A stretch of 64,000 nucleotides of DNA. It comes from Siphonodentalium dalli (taxonomy: Eukaryota; Mollusca; Scaphopoda; Gadilida; Siphonodentaliidae). The stretch covers positions 133,879,282-133,943,281 of the forward strand of contig CP136062.1 in assembly GCA_032622095.1 (NCBI GenBank). The letters run 5' to 3'. Position numbers and translations under genes: made by a program. How positions within the stretch are numbered: position 1 is the stretch's first letter; each line of letters opens with the position of its first letter. A model generated the notes under the pieces. It did not search any database and was not told where the DNA came from. It saw only the letters and a list, made by a program, of their open reading frames with translations. Shown here in pieces: positions 24,901-32,100 of the stretch.

Positions 24901-25753
24901 TCACTGACTTTCCTCAGGATTCCAACATTAATGGCAAGTTTAGAGCATAATGAATTTATGTGCTTGTCCCAGGATAATATATCGCTGTCCCACGCAATTA
25001 TAAATTATTTCCCACATCCCATCCTAGCTGTCTTGCAGTTTGGCTAATGGGGTAGTTGTCGTAATGTTATAAACATAGATGCACACCGTGTGCATTTCTG
25101 TATACATAAATGCACATCAGTCTCGCATAATGTCACATGACAGGGGTTATTGTCATAGTGTTTTTCTACATAAATCATAATTGCACATACCACTACCATT
25201 AATAGGCAGTATGTCATGTGTTGATATTTTTTGTAAGTCCATTTTCTTCCATTCATCGATCAAACAACCATGCAGTTCTTTCGGTCCATGTTTGATCATG
25301 TTTAATAGTAATAATACTGAGAACAATATGCGACTGATGATCAATTTAAATTAAATTGCAGTTTCGTCATGAATTGAAGCAGACGACAATTATTTATGGC
25401 AACATTTCAATCTCGAGGCGACTGAGACTGATGTTCATTTATGTATACATAAATGCACACAGTGTGCATTTATGTATAAACATTACGACAACGACCCCAT
25501 AAGGCATAACTTGACATAAGCATTCAGGCATAAAAATGATAAATTCATAATCGAAAATAGGACACCTACGTTCTTGATCGTCGACTACCACCAACGTGAC
25601 TCGTTCTTTTCTATTATGCGAAATGCCAGTTGGTGGCGCATCTTCGTCTCCACCCGGAGAACTGTTTTCTGAACTCTTTTTCTTCTCCTTTTTGGACCCA
25701 ACGAAGTTTTTGTATGAGAATGGATTATCTTTTTCGCTTCCGCCATCCGCCAT
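851..25753 (-). CDS. ENTR1: ENTR1/SDCCAG3 homolog, six 5' coding exons (C-terminus outside window)
   Basis: Gene-level entry; exons are listed separately. In vertebrates ENTR1 is an endosomal coiled-coil adaptor tied to retromer-linked sorting, cytokinesis and cilia. The joined exons (184+611+111+74+112+63 nt) give 385 uninterrupted codons, with matching phases at all five junctions. Diagnostic features are an N-terminal NPFSYKNFV block, a second NPFSFKKFL block in exon 2 (cf. NPFSFREFL in the human protein as I recall it), a long Ser/Asn-rich low-complexity segment, and then a heptad-like coiled coil. The last two exons (VQRVEANLATMK, then QRAVKAESNCTKLKQDVVSLQ) parallel the human coiled coil in order and spacing. 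The start ATG has A at -3 and G at +4. The remaining exons must lie left of position 1. Identification is by remembered family sequence, not by a search. Confidence 0.88.
914..2445. other. ENTR1 intron, unremarkable
   Basis: AT-rich sequence with no open frame of note and no repeat structure that I could see. Confidence 0.5.
2446..2690 (+). mobile_element. Hairpin-ended element with GGAC tract (family A)
   Basis: A GGTCATAACTGC..AATCGGATCGAAC unit, then a GACAGACAGAC tract, then the terminal hairpin TATGTGTACCATAC / GTATAGGTACACATA. Open frames here are artefacts. Confidence 0.7.
3257..3545 (+). repeat. Two family A units without the hairpin end
   Basis: Two direct units of about 145 bp starting GGCCATAACTCCA and containing TCAAACCCATATTCGAACTC and CATACCAAATTTGGT. 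A further unit is at 4612-4745. Confidence 0.75.
4612..5335 (+). mobile_element. Family A element with two tandem units, GGAC tract and hairpin end
   Basis: Starts GGCCATAACTCTG. Two units with CGATACCAAAAACTATACAG (4936 and 5092) follow, then a (GGACAGAC)n tract at 5207-5270, then the hairpin TATGTGTACCATAC / GTATGGGTACACATA at 5301-5332. Confidence 0.75.
5492..5603 (-). CDS. ENTR1: ENTR1 exon 5, coiled coil
   Basis: A 112-nt exon with acceptor CTAATAG|AGTGG and donor ATGAAG|GTATGC. The first base completes an AGA codon from exon 4. The 37 residues that follow are a Gln/Glu/Lys/Ala-rich helix ending VVQRVEANLATMK, matching the human segment that ends VEQNLELMTK. Confidence 0.85.
5668..6501. 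mobile_element. hAT-like MITE, TAGGGCCCTG ends
   Basis: Ends TAGGGCCCTGCGAATCG and CAGGGCCCTA about 830 bp apart, with GATTCGATTCG-rich subterminal tracts on both sides. No target duplication is recognisable. A fragment of the same family is at 15921-15990. Between ENTR1 exons 4 and 5. Confidence 0.6.
6508..6995 (+). mobile_element. Short copy of the hairpin-ended tandem-unit element
   Basis: Begins GAAAGTGTCAATGACACTGT followed by AGCTCAACTTGGAAAG, as at 20266. It has one to two diverged units (GACTCGTTCCCATCTACATG at about 6872) and no right hairpin. Confidence 0.7.
7576..8033. mobile_element. TTAA-flanked MITE, CCCTTTCAGTGCCAGG ends
   Basis: TTAA at 7576-7579 and 8030-8033, with inverted ends CCCTTTCAGTGCC and GCACTGAAAGGG. 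It contains the ATGCATTCTCTTATATATGC hairpin at about 7629-7696 and a second, internal copy of its own left end at 7763, suggesting self-insertion. It lies 47 bp from ENTR1 exon 4. Confidence 0.85.
8080..8153 (-). CDS. ENTR1: ENTR1 exon 4, start of coiled coil
   Basis: A 74-nt exon with acceptor TTTACAG|CTG and donor CTAG|GTACTA. It encodes LRIENRELRKLLDESQ and then a short Ser/Val stretch, ending in phase 2. The Leu/Glu/Arg pattern matches the first helix of the ENTR1 coiled coil (LKDENSKLRRKL-like in human). Confidence 0.83.
8320..8690 (+). repeat. Imperfect tandem units of about 130 bp
   Basis: Three diverged units containing ATGTATTTCGGCTCTCCTGG-type and GTCATATCCACACGGTC-type segments (near 8335, 8470 and 8600). 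Function unknown. The frames at 8204-8455 and 8582-8890 fall in it and look non-coding. Confidence 0.55.
8671..10230. mobile_element. Inverted-repeat element, TTAGTTGGTTTACGAAC ends (copy 1)
   Basis: Ends carry TTAGTTGGTTTACGAAC and GTTCGTAAACCAACTAA, with loosely matching outer CTTAGGCGTGACCAATTT and AAATTGGTAAGGCCTTA. The SINE at 9561-9985 sits inside it. No transposase seen. Confidence 0.6.
9561..9985 (+). mobile_element. tRNA-derived SINE with conserved central domain
   Basis: The head has a box A-like TGGCCGAGTGGATAGCGTAC and a box B-like GGCGATCGATTCC. The body contains GTGCACGTTAAAGAACCCGG and the surrounding block widespread in invertebrate, especially molluscan, SINEs. The 3' tail is A/T-rich. 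The subfamily cannot be named from memory. Confidence 0.72.
10231..10932. other. ENTR1 intron, unremarkable
   Basis: No exon-like frame and no recognisable repeat. Confidence 0.45.
10933..11087. mobile_element. Palindromic MITE, CAGTAATGCTCTAA family (deleted copy)
   Basis: Arms ATTAATGCTCTAATTAAT and the right-end complement ending ATTAGAGCATTACTG. CTTAACCACAGCAGAATTA and its complement are near each end. The left arm lost about 50 bp compared with the other two copies. Confidence 0.75.
11505..12454. mobile_element. TTAA-flanked element, CACATTCACTGCC ends
   Basis: Element 11509-12450 with inverted ends CACATTCACTGCC and GGCAGCGAATGTG, TTAA on both sides. Inside, GTGCCAGCTACGAGTTATC and its complement recur, making internal hairpins. 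No transposase. Confidence 0.8.
12933..13043 (-). CDS. ENTR1: ENTR1 exon 3
   Basis: A 111-nt exon, phase 0 at both ends, with acceptor TTTATAG|AAG and donor GGACAG|GTTAAA. It encodes 37 residues ending QEDLVYMNRYGQ, which leads into the coiled coil. It is too short to stand out by itself. It is supported by splice sites and by continuity of phase with exons 2 and 4. Confidence 0.8.
13777..14176. mobile_element. TTAA-flanked MITE with two hairpins, CCCTTTACCCAACA ends
   Basis: Element 13781-14172 with inverted ends CCCTTTACCCAACA and TGTTGGGTAAAGGG. It carries two head-to-head copies of the ATGCATTCTCTTATATATGC hairpin (13928-13997 and 14081-14147), with outer CCTGTGCCA and TGGCACAGG. It ends 72 bp from ENTR1 exon 2. 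Confidence 0.87.
14245..14855 (-). CDS. ENTR1: ENTR1 exon 2, low-complexity region with second NPF block
   Basis: A 611-nt exon with acceptor TTCCAG|AAGCG and donor AGG|GTAAGT. It encodes about 203 residues: a basic patch, then DENPFSFKKFL, then a Ser/Asn/Asp-rich region that reads as disordered. Three LPDF/IPDF-like repeats occur (NLPDF, IPDF, LPDF), possibly short linear motifs. It ends in phase 0. A TTAA-flanked MITE ends only about 70 bp from its donor side, and the next upstream exon is 10.7 kb away. Confidence 0.88.
14984..15793. mobile_element. hAT-like MITE, ACAGGGACGTGGC ends (copy 1)
   Basis: Ends ACAGGGACGTGGC and the complement-like CCACGCCCCT. The 8-bp flanks GGCCCAAT and GGCCCAGT differ by one base, as expected for a hAT duplication. 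The interior is rich in G and C runs and repeats of AAATTTCCAACTG type. Confidence 0.72.
16485..17222 (+). mobile_element. Hairpin-ended element with tandem units (family B)
   Basis: About four units of roughly 150 bp (AGGAATAAAAGCTCGGACAA, AATCGCAGGTGCACAGGTTC), then a GGACGGACGACGGACG tract, then a terminal hairpin built from a C run, AACTTCGTTG and a G run ending GGTATA. Confidence 0.75.
17223..18798. other. ENTR1 intron 1, unremarkable
   Basis: 17380-18200 has scattered short frames reminiscent of old retroelement sequence, but nothing I can name. Confidence 0.4.
18799..19239. mobile_element. hAT-like MITE, TAGGGCTGCAGCGATTC ends
   Basis: Inverted ends TAGGGCTGCAGCGATTCA and TGAATCGTGGCAGCCCTA with subterminal GCGATGCATCG-like repeats. 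The 8-bp flanks (TGTACCTT and GCAACCTT) share five bases, so any target duplication is worn. Confidence 0.7.
19413..19708 (-). other. Unidentified exon-like open reading frame inside ENTR1 intron 1
   Basis: An open frame of about 98 codons with a convincing acceptor (TTTACAATTTAG|ATTTC after a T-rich tract) and a possible donor ACAA|GTATTA. The peptide has normal, non-repetitive protein composition: LASIGQTLCHHLHPQYHEYH, then STIDAMISALRMVPEAKESQ, then a TRDEIRPYTPSDREMM segment. The entry phase (2) does not fit ENTR1 exon 1 (phase 1), so it is not an ENTR1 exon in the model above. It could be an exon of a nested gene, a pseudogene piece or a captured exon. I do not recognise the family. Confidence 0.4.
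20266..24095 (+). mobile_element. Hairpin-ended element with about 15 tandem 163-bp units
   Basis: The left edge contains a GTGTCAATGACAC palindrome followed by GTAGCTCAACTT. About 15 units then follow, recognisable by AATCCAAGATGGCTGCTGGC, GACTCGTTCCCATCTACATG and ATGATGATCAGACTAAAGG. Two unit types alternate; type B begins TTTTGAAATCCAAG. The right end has a CA/GGAC-like tract, then a hairpin of AGCTCAAACTTTAC and GTAAAGTTGAGCT. A 1.13-kb TTAA element splits the array. Short open frames here are repeat artefacts. A single-unit relative is at 6508-6995 and an inverted one at 41130-41900. Confidence 0.85.
22486..23624. mobile_element. 1.13-kb TTAA-flanked (piggyBac-type) element inserted in the tandem array
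   Basis: Element 22490-23620, flanked by TTAA on both sides, with inverted ends CCCTTTGAACCC and GGGTTCAAAGGG. Subterminal GGCCG-rich repeats follow the left end. It has no transposase, so it is non-autonomous. Removing it with one TTAA restores CATTGTTAACATCCATGAC, which is exactly the array unit, so the insertion site is certain. Confidence 0.9.
24140..24170 (+). repeat. G-rich tract
   Basis: Mostly G with scattered T over about 30 bp. Similar pure G runs of about 20 are at 26221-26240 and 32823-32842. Confidence 0.9.
24397..24837 (-). pseudogene. 3' end of a non-LTR retrotransposon reverse transcriptase
   Basis: About 146 open codons containing LTYCNAIWSS, then KNLTKIRKLQKNALKII, a spaced YLxxLxxL-like tail and an ARELWNSLP motif. 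This is the typical C-terminal extension after the RT domain of Jockey/CR1/L2-like LINEs. The frame has no ATG at its left edge (TTG), and no catalytic RT or endonuclease region is visible, so it is a 5'-truncated copy. An AT-rich tail with ATT repeats follows on the minus strand near 24340-24355. Confidence 0.7.
25048..25499. mobile_element. Harbinger-type MITE, TAA target duplication
   Basis: A 452-bp element with inverted ends of about 75 bp (TGGGGTAGTTGTCGTAATGT and its complement) and TAA on each side (25045-25047, 25500-25502). A 3-bp TWA duplication is typical of PIF/Harbinger elements. It ends 70 bp from the ENTR1 exon 1 donor. Confidence 0.78.
25570..25753 (-). CDS. ENTR1: ENTR1 exon 1 (start codon)
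   Basis: Starts ATG GCG GAT and encodes 61 codons plus one base. The NPF-containing block NPFSYKNFV is at residues 10-18, followed by a Lys/Ser/Glu-rich stretch. The donor is GAAC|GTAGGT and leaves phase 1. Joined to the AA that opens exon 2, it makes a CAA codon and keeps the frame open. Using the alternative GT four bases later gives an immediate stop. Confidence 0.88.
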
Positions 25754-26078
25754 TGTTTACAATTTCTGGACCCCTCATTGCACATACAACAACAACGACA
25801 CCTTAATTGTACTGTGTTTGGTGTTGTCTTAACAAGACAACATGTTCAGTGATGTACCGAATCATTTTAAATAATTGTATGACTTGAATATTTAATTGTC
25901 AATGTAGACTTTTGTAAACATTGTCTTCTTTATGATCGAAAAATTACTTTCGGTTTCAAAATTAATAATTTCTCCCACAGGAAACGATCACAGGTCACCG
26001 CCCATAAATTTATTTTATAAAATTGCAATCAAAACAGGATCAAAACAGATCAAAATGGTCATTTGACTGCAATTTATA
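25754..26078. promoter_or_regulatory. Divergent promoter region between ENTR1 and VPS9D1
   Basis: The two start codons face away from each other across only 325 bp, so both promoters and 5' UTRs must lie here or extend into the flanks. The sequence is AT-rich and shows no GC-rich island. At 25946-25957 the minus strand reads GAAACCGAAAGT, which fits the interferon-response-element consensus GAAANNGAAASY. A three-codon uORF (ATG GTC ATT TGA) sits at 26055-26066, 12 bp before the VPS9D1 ATG. Transcription starts cannot be placed from sequence alone. Confidence 0.6.
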
Positions 26079-26153
26079 ATGGCGAATCCATTTTCCGAGT
26101 TAATGTTAGAAGTTTCACATGCGATTCAACTAGATTCAGACAACTGTTGGAAG
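26079..26153 (+). CDS. VPS9D1: VPS9D1 exon 1 (start codon)
   Basis: A 75-nt coding part (25 codons, phase 0) with donor TGGAAG|GTAAAA. It encodes MANPFSELMLEVSHAIQLDS and a short tail, the first MIT-like helix, with NPF at residues 3-5. The ATG has A at -3 and G at +4. A tiny uORF precedes it. Confidence 0.83.
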
Positions 26154-29100
26154 GTAAAATGTAGAGAAAATTAGAGATCACAAAATAAAAATCGAAACTG
26201 GGAAGTTGACTGGCACGATTGGGGGGGGGGGGGGGGGGGGTGGGGGAAGCTGAGTTTTCTGATTTTCTCAGTGGTTCGTGTCATATTAATAAAAATATAT
26301 TATATATGCTTTGAAAAATAATTACAGCAGAAAAGACATTGAGGATAATGTTATGATCAGCCGCCTGATGACCCGATCAGGCCGAAGACAATTAAGTTCT
26401 CCTGGAAATACGTCCAGCCCAGGGCGATGTACGGGTGCTGGACGTTTCGTACCTTGGTCGTTTCGTACAAAGACGTTTCGTACACTCTGGTCGATTCGTA
26501 CCATTATTTTGGTTGTTTCGTACCAAACTTTTGTATATATATTTGTATATATGGTTAATTTGACCGGGGGCGATCATATTAGATAGGTCACGTTGATATC
26601 AAATGTCTTAAAAGGGCACTAATAATTGACTCAATTAAATAATTAATTATACATGTATACCCGCCCAAAATGGTTGCCATCTTGTCGGTGAAAATTTAAA
26701 CACAGGAATAATATAAGTTGACCCATAGAGTATAATGAGAAAGATGCCGTTGACCACCCTTACCAAAATGTCCTAACATAATTCTCATGAGAATCTTACG
26801 TTAGAATCTCACGTTAGAATCTCACGTGAGGTTTTTAATATGCAAATTAGCAAGATCTCGTAAGAAATTTTTCTCACGTGAGAAAGAATCTTTCCTCACG
26901 TAAGAAATATTTTTTCTCACGTAAGAATGTTTTCTCACGTGAGAAAAAAATCTTGCTAATTTGCATATTAAAAAACCTCACGTGAGAAATCCATTTTTTC
27001 TCACGTAAGAAAGAATCATTTCTCACGTGAGAAAGAATCATTTCTCACGTGAGAAAGAATCATTTCTCACATGAGAAAGAATCATTTCTCACGTGAGAAA
27101 GAATCATTTCTCACGTGAGAAAGAATCATTTCTCACGTGAGAAAGAATCATTTCTCACGTGAGAAAGATCCTTTTTTCAAAATATAATGACAGTATAATA
27201 AATAAGGACTATCTAATTCAAACAAATCTATGTGCTACCAAATTCATTTTGGTATCATTAACAATTTAACACTGTCATTTATCATCTTTTTAAGGTTATA
27301 AAATAACAAACACTGTCATTGAGAATTTCCAGGCTTTCGGACTGCTTTTGCCCCCTTGCCATTTTCTGCTTCTGGGTCCCTGATCTTAGAGGCATTTGTG
27401 GTGTGCGATGAATCTATACTGTACACATACAGATCTGTATTTATCACATAAATCTCACACTAAACTTCAACTTAACTTTTAACCAATTTTTCAATTGCTG
27501 TGTGCATATAGCGTGTGTACACTGCAACATGTTAACTGCTCTTTGTGGAATATTCCAAATAACTGTAAAAATCACTTCCATGAAACATGAAAACTGCCAT
27601 AAATTGTTTATTTCCTAAAATTCATTCATTTTGTAAATAGATTCACACATTTACTCTGTCTTACAATCAATAAACAATAGCAGAAGTTTATTTGATGTTG
27701 ATATATGGTCCATCATTATTTATTCTAGAAATATAATTAATAATATTTGAAAATAAAATTTAAATCAACTTTAATATACTGCATGTATAGTCTACCTGGT
27801 TGATAAATTACATACTTATTAGAACCTGCAGTAAAGTACAAACAAGAGACCACATGCCCTAAATCTTGCCAGATGCCAGGTGCATGATGTCTATACCCCT
27901 CTGCCATTTCTATAAATATTACACTTATCTAGTATAGTGTGTATTCCATGTTGTGGAACTTATCATTAAAGAATATCACAATCCACAAATAAAACCATAA
28001 TATAACTCCATGTTTCCCTTCTCATGAATATAATTAAGCTTCTAGCACAGATATGAAGATAATTACAGTCTAAATTGTGCACAACAACTGACATGTACAG
28101 GTTTACTCCAGTAACTGTTTTGGCGCATTTTATATTTTGAATTCTCCAGCAAACACCAGATAAGATTTCTCGACACATGTTCTAGATTAAATCATTTACC
28201 CACCATTGAAATCTGACTTAAAAATATCTACCTATTTTCTAACATATTCTCATGTGAGAAAATCACACTTAGCTTACTTTTCTGGAATTGGAGAACACAC
28301 AATTTTAAAGTTTGTATTTCTTATGAGATCTAACGTGAGAGAATTTCTGACTTTGAAAATATCAATAAGTTTTTGTGGAAAAATTTCAAAGTCTGCATTT
28401 CTCATAAGAAATCACGTGAAATTTTTTTTTTAACTCAGGAATGTTTTTAAAAACTTAACTTGAAGGATGATAATTTCAAAGTCTATTTTTTCTCATGTGA
28501 ACTCAAATTAGAATTTGCAACTTAGAAAAATACTACGGTTCAGTGGAAATATTTCTAAGTCTGAATTTCTTACGAGATCTCATATTTCTCACGTGAGAAA
28601 TTTTTCTCACATAAGACCCTTGGTTAGAAAATTGATTTCTAACATCTTCTCACAAGGTTCATGTTAGTTTTCTCTGCTTTGCATATCTTTCTAATATGCT
28701 TCTCATGAGATTCTTATAAGATTCTAACAACTTCTCATGAGAAATTTCTGTATGGGCATGATTGACTTAAAGGGCCAATGTGAGCATTAAAGAGCATTGC
28801 TTATGTAGAAACATTGGTACAGATGGGTCACCTGACCAAGGTAATATATGTCATGGTATAAGTGTACCTTTTTATGTCACTCGTGAATTCTTGCTGAGAA
28901 TAAAGCATACCTTTGACATCAGATGACTTAAAAGAGGAATAATAAATTATATGATCATATAAAGAGCGTTTATTATCATTCTAGAAGATGTGGAAATTGG
29001 TGGTAAAACCATGATAGGAAGAATGTTAGTCAGAGGTTATACACAGGTTACATGTATGTCACATCATGTTTATACAGGTCGTAAATGGAATCAGGATAGA

Positions 29101-32100
29101 GGTGTTACCGTGTTAGCCTTATATAATATAATATATTAGTACCATTTTAAGTCATCTAATGTCAAAGGTAAGTAACCCAGATAGCACACCCACGTTGGGC
29201 CAACGTCATTTCTATCGTTGGGCCAACGTTGGCCCAACTATGGCTGTTGCCGCTGGCTCGGCGTCGGCTCGACGTCGGATCCCGTCGTCGACTCGACGGT
29301 GGTTCAACGTCGAGCCGACGTTGGTGCGCCGTCGGGCACCCGACGTTGAAACGACGTCGAACCAACGGTGAATTCCACTAATAATACGACGTTGGGCCAA
29401 CGTTGGGCCAACGTCATTTCTATCAATGTTGGAATCCAACGTTGGGCCAACTATGGCTGTTGTCGCCGGCTCGGCGTCGTCTCGACGTCGGATCCCTTCG
29501 TCGACTCGATGGTGATTCGACGTCGATCCGACGGTGGTGCGCCGTCGGGCACCCGACGTTGAAACGACGTCGAACCAACGGTGAATTCCACTAATAATAC
29601 GACGTTGGGCCAACGTCATTTCTATCAACGTTGGAATCCAACGTTGGGCCAACTATGGCTGTTGCCGCTGGCTCGGAGTTGGCTTGACGTCAGATCCCGT
29701 CGTCGACTCGACGGTGGTTCGACGTCGAGCCGACGTTGGTGTGCCGTCGGGCACCCGACGTTGAAACGACGTCGAATCAACGGTGAATTCCACTAAGAAT
29801 ACGACGTTGGGGCCAACGTTGTGTTTGGGCATTGAAAGGGACGGATCGAGGCTCCATTTGTAGGGTCGATTCCCCTCACATTAGGGCGTCCTTATAAAAT
29901 TAAAGGTACTCAATCCGATAAAACTCCTCTCAATTACTATTTCAATGGCTTCGGGGGTCAAAAATATTTGATTCGAGTCGAGGAAGTCACCCATCAAAGC
30001 TCAGATTTGTTAGATATCAATTTTAGAAATCTATTATTTTTCATTATCGGGAATACCTTCTGGCCCAGATCTCAGTCAAAATTGCGTTTTTATTGCCACT
30101 TGATTTTAGAGTTATCCATTCTTGTCTGTTTGAATAGAGTTTTGGTGTAAAAATCTCGAGCAGGATACGAAATTGACGGCAATTATTAGTACTCATCTCG
30201 AGAACATAACAAATTTCAAAAATCAATATCTAATAACTCTGAGCTTTGTTTGATGGGTTCCTCGACTCGAATCAAATATTTTTACCCCCAAAGCCAAAGA
30301 AATAGTAATATAGGACCCTCTGATCGGATTGTTGTTGTTGGAATATGTTGAGATGGGGACCCTCTTTACGGATTGAGTACCTTTAACATCCGATGAGATA
30401 CAACATACCAATAAATTTAAAGTCCCACATAATGTTTGCAACTTCAAGGTATTATAATTGGAAACAACATTCAATTTCACAAATATGAAACCAGAATAAA
30501 ATGAAACATATAGAAAAAAAAGTGTATGCCGATTTAAAGAAAGACAAAATGACATGTCATTAGTTGTTGATTTTAAGAATCTTGACCATCTACTCACTCT
30601 AAAGAAAAATATTTTTTATTGGTCTCCTCAATAAAGTTATCGAAAATGCTACATATTTTTGTTAGCTTATATATCCCTTTACCATACAAAAGAAATGTCT
30701 TTATTTCAGCTTAATTTGCGATTTTGTGCTCTCGATAATGTTGGGAACAAAATATTCAAACATTATGTGGCTTTAAACTTTGGTCAGGTTACATCTTCTT
30801 CGAACATCATTATTCTGGAGTGTGATCTGATGTAGTTGTGCAAAATTTGAAACGGCTCAAAGTACATATGATTAAATTAAACCTAGTAATTGCTCATTTA
30901 CGTACCAGTGCTATTATATAGATGGAACTCTGTGCATGGTGATTATATACAATGTCACATAAGAAAGAATATCGCGTTTTTGCAATCCGTTTTCTAATTA
31001 GTCCATGATACTGTAGATTCTGATTATATAAATTCAATGCATGCATGTACAGCAATTAATTTTATCTGTTTACATATTATGAAATGAGCAATTACTAAGC
31101 TTATTTGTATCTATGCACATATGTATGCCACTTGTTGCATATGTTGGAATGATTTATCTGGGAGAAATTTAACCCATGGATCCATAAAGATTAATTTATG
31201 TATACAAAACCCAACATATTATATGAAATATAATATTTTCATCATTCCATGATCTGTCATGAACTGGATTCAGTGTACTCATGGCTCATGCATATATGTA
31301 TGCAGGAACTTGGCTTGTATGAAGCAACTGTTTTGTAGAACATTGATTGACAATTCTTCTGAAGAAATCATATCGCGAGAGAAACCATTTTATATTCACC
31401 TCCTTGAATATCTGGAATTTACCATTTTCATAGGTTATCATTACGTTATTAATAACTGATGTATCAGATGTATAACTGCCACAACAAGATGAACACACAT
31501 CATCCTTTCAGTGCCGATTATCGATACACCGATGAATGCCGAGTTTTGTTTTTGCATCCGATTGAATGCACAACACAGGACAAGTAAGAATTTCCATCCA
31601 AGTGAATAACCATAAACTGACAAATTCATGTCGTACATGGTGGTATGTCGGTCGCGCTGGTGTCAGTCGTGCAATAATATTCACAATATAACGATGTGCA
31701 ACACGATATAGACCAGGCTGCCATGATGCTGGAATACTGGTACATGTAAGTTCATATCCCCAAGCCGTTGGTGGTTTCGACAGACGAGTAAACTTTGATA
31801 GAATCCGCTTGTATAGTACCGTAGCTTATACACAAAATATCCAGATCCAGAAACAGGATAGCAAGTAAATAAGTCCTGAAAGAAACAGAGAATAACGTTA
31901 GCCCAATGCATTTTCTGTGTGCAGCTTGACATTGTCACACACTGTACACATCTTGATATATAAGAACCAGACCAATCCGGGAAATTCCTACATGCATTTG
32001 CATGCATGAGAGTACTTTAATTATTTGACCGGTTGCCAATAATATATATAAAATATGTATGCATATGGTACTTTAATTAATCGAACGGTTCCCGATAGTA

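Noticed and set aside
26820-27180. CRISPR-like array
   Set aside because: The 22-bp units are palindromic and contiguous with no unique spacers, and the genome is eukaryotic.
29212-29652. 146-aa minus-strand open frame and overlapping plus-strand frames
   Set aside because: Produced by the GTTGGGCCAACGT array, which is open in several frames on both strands and gives Arg/Asp/Thr-rich repeated peptides.
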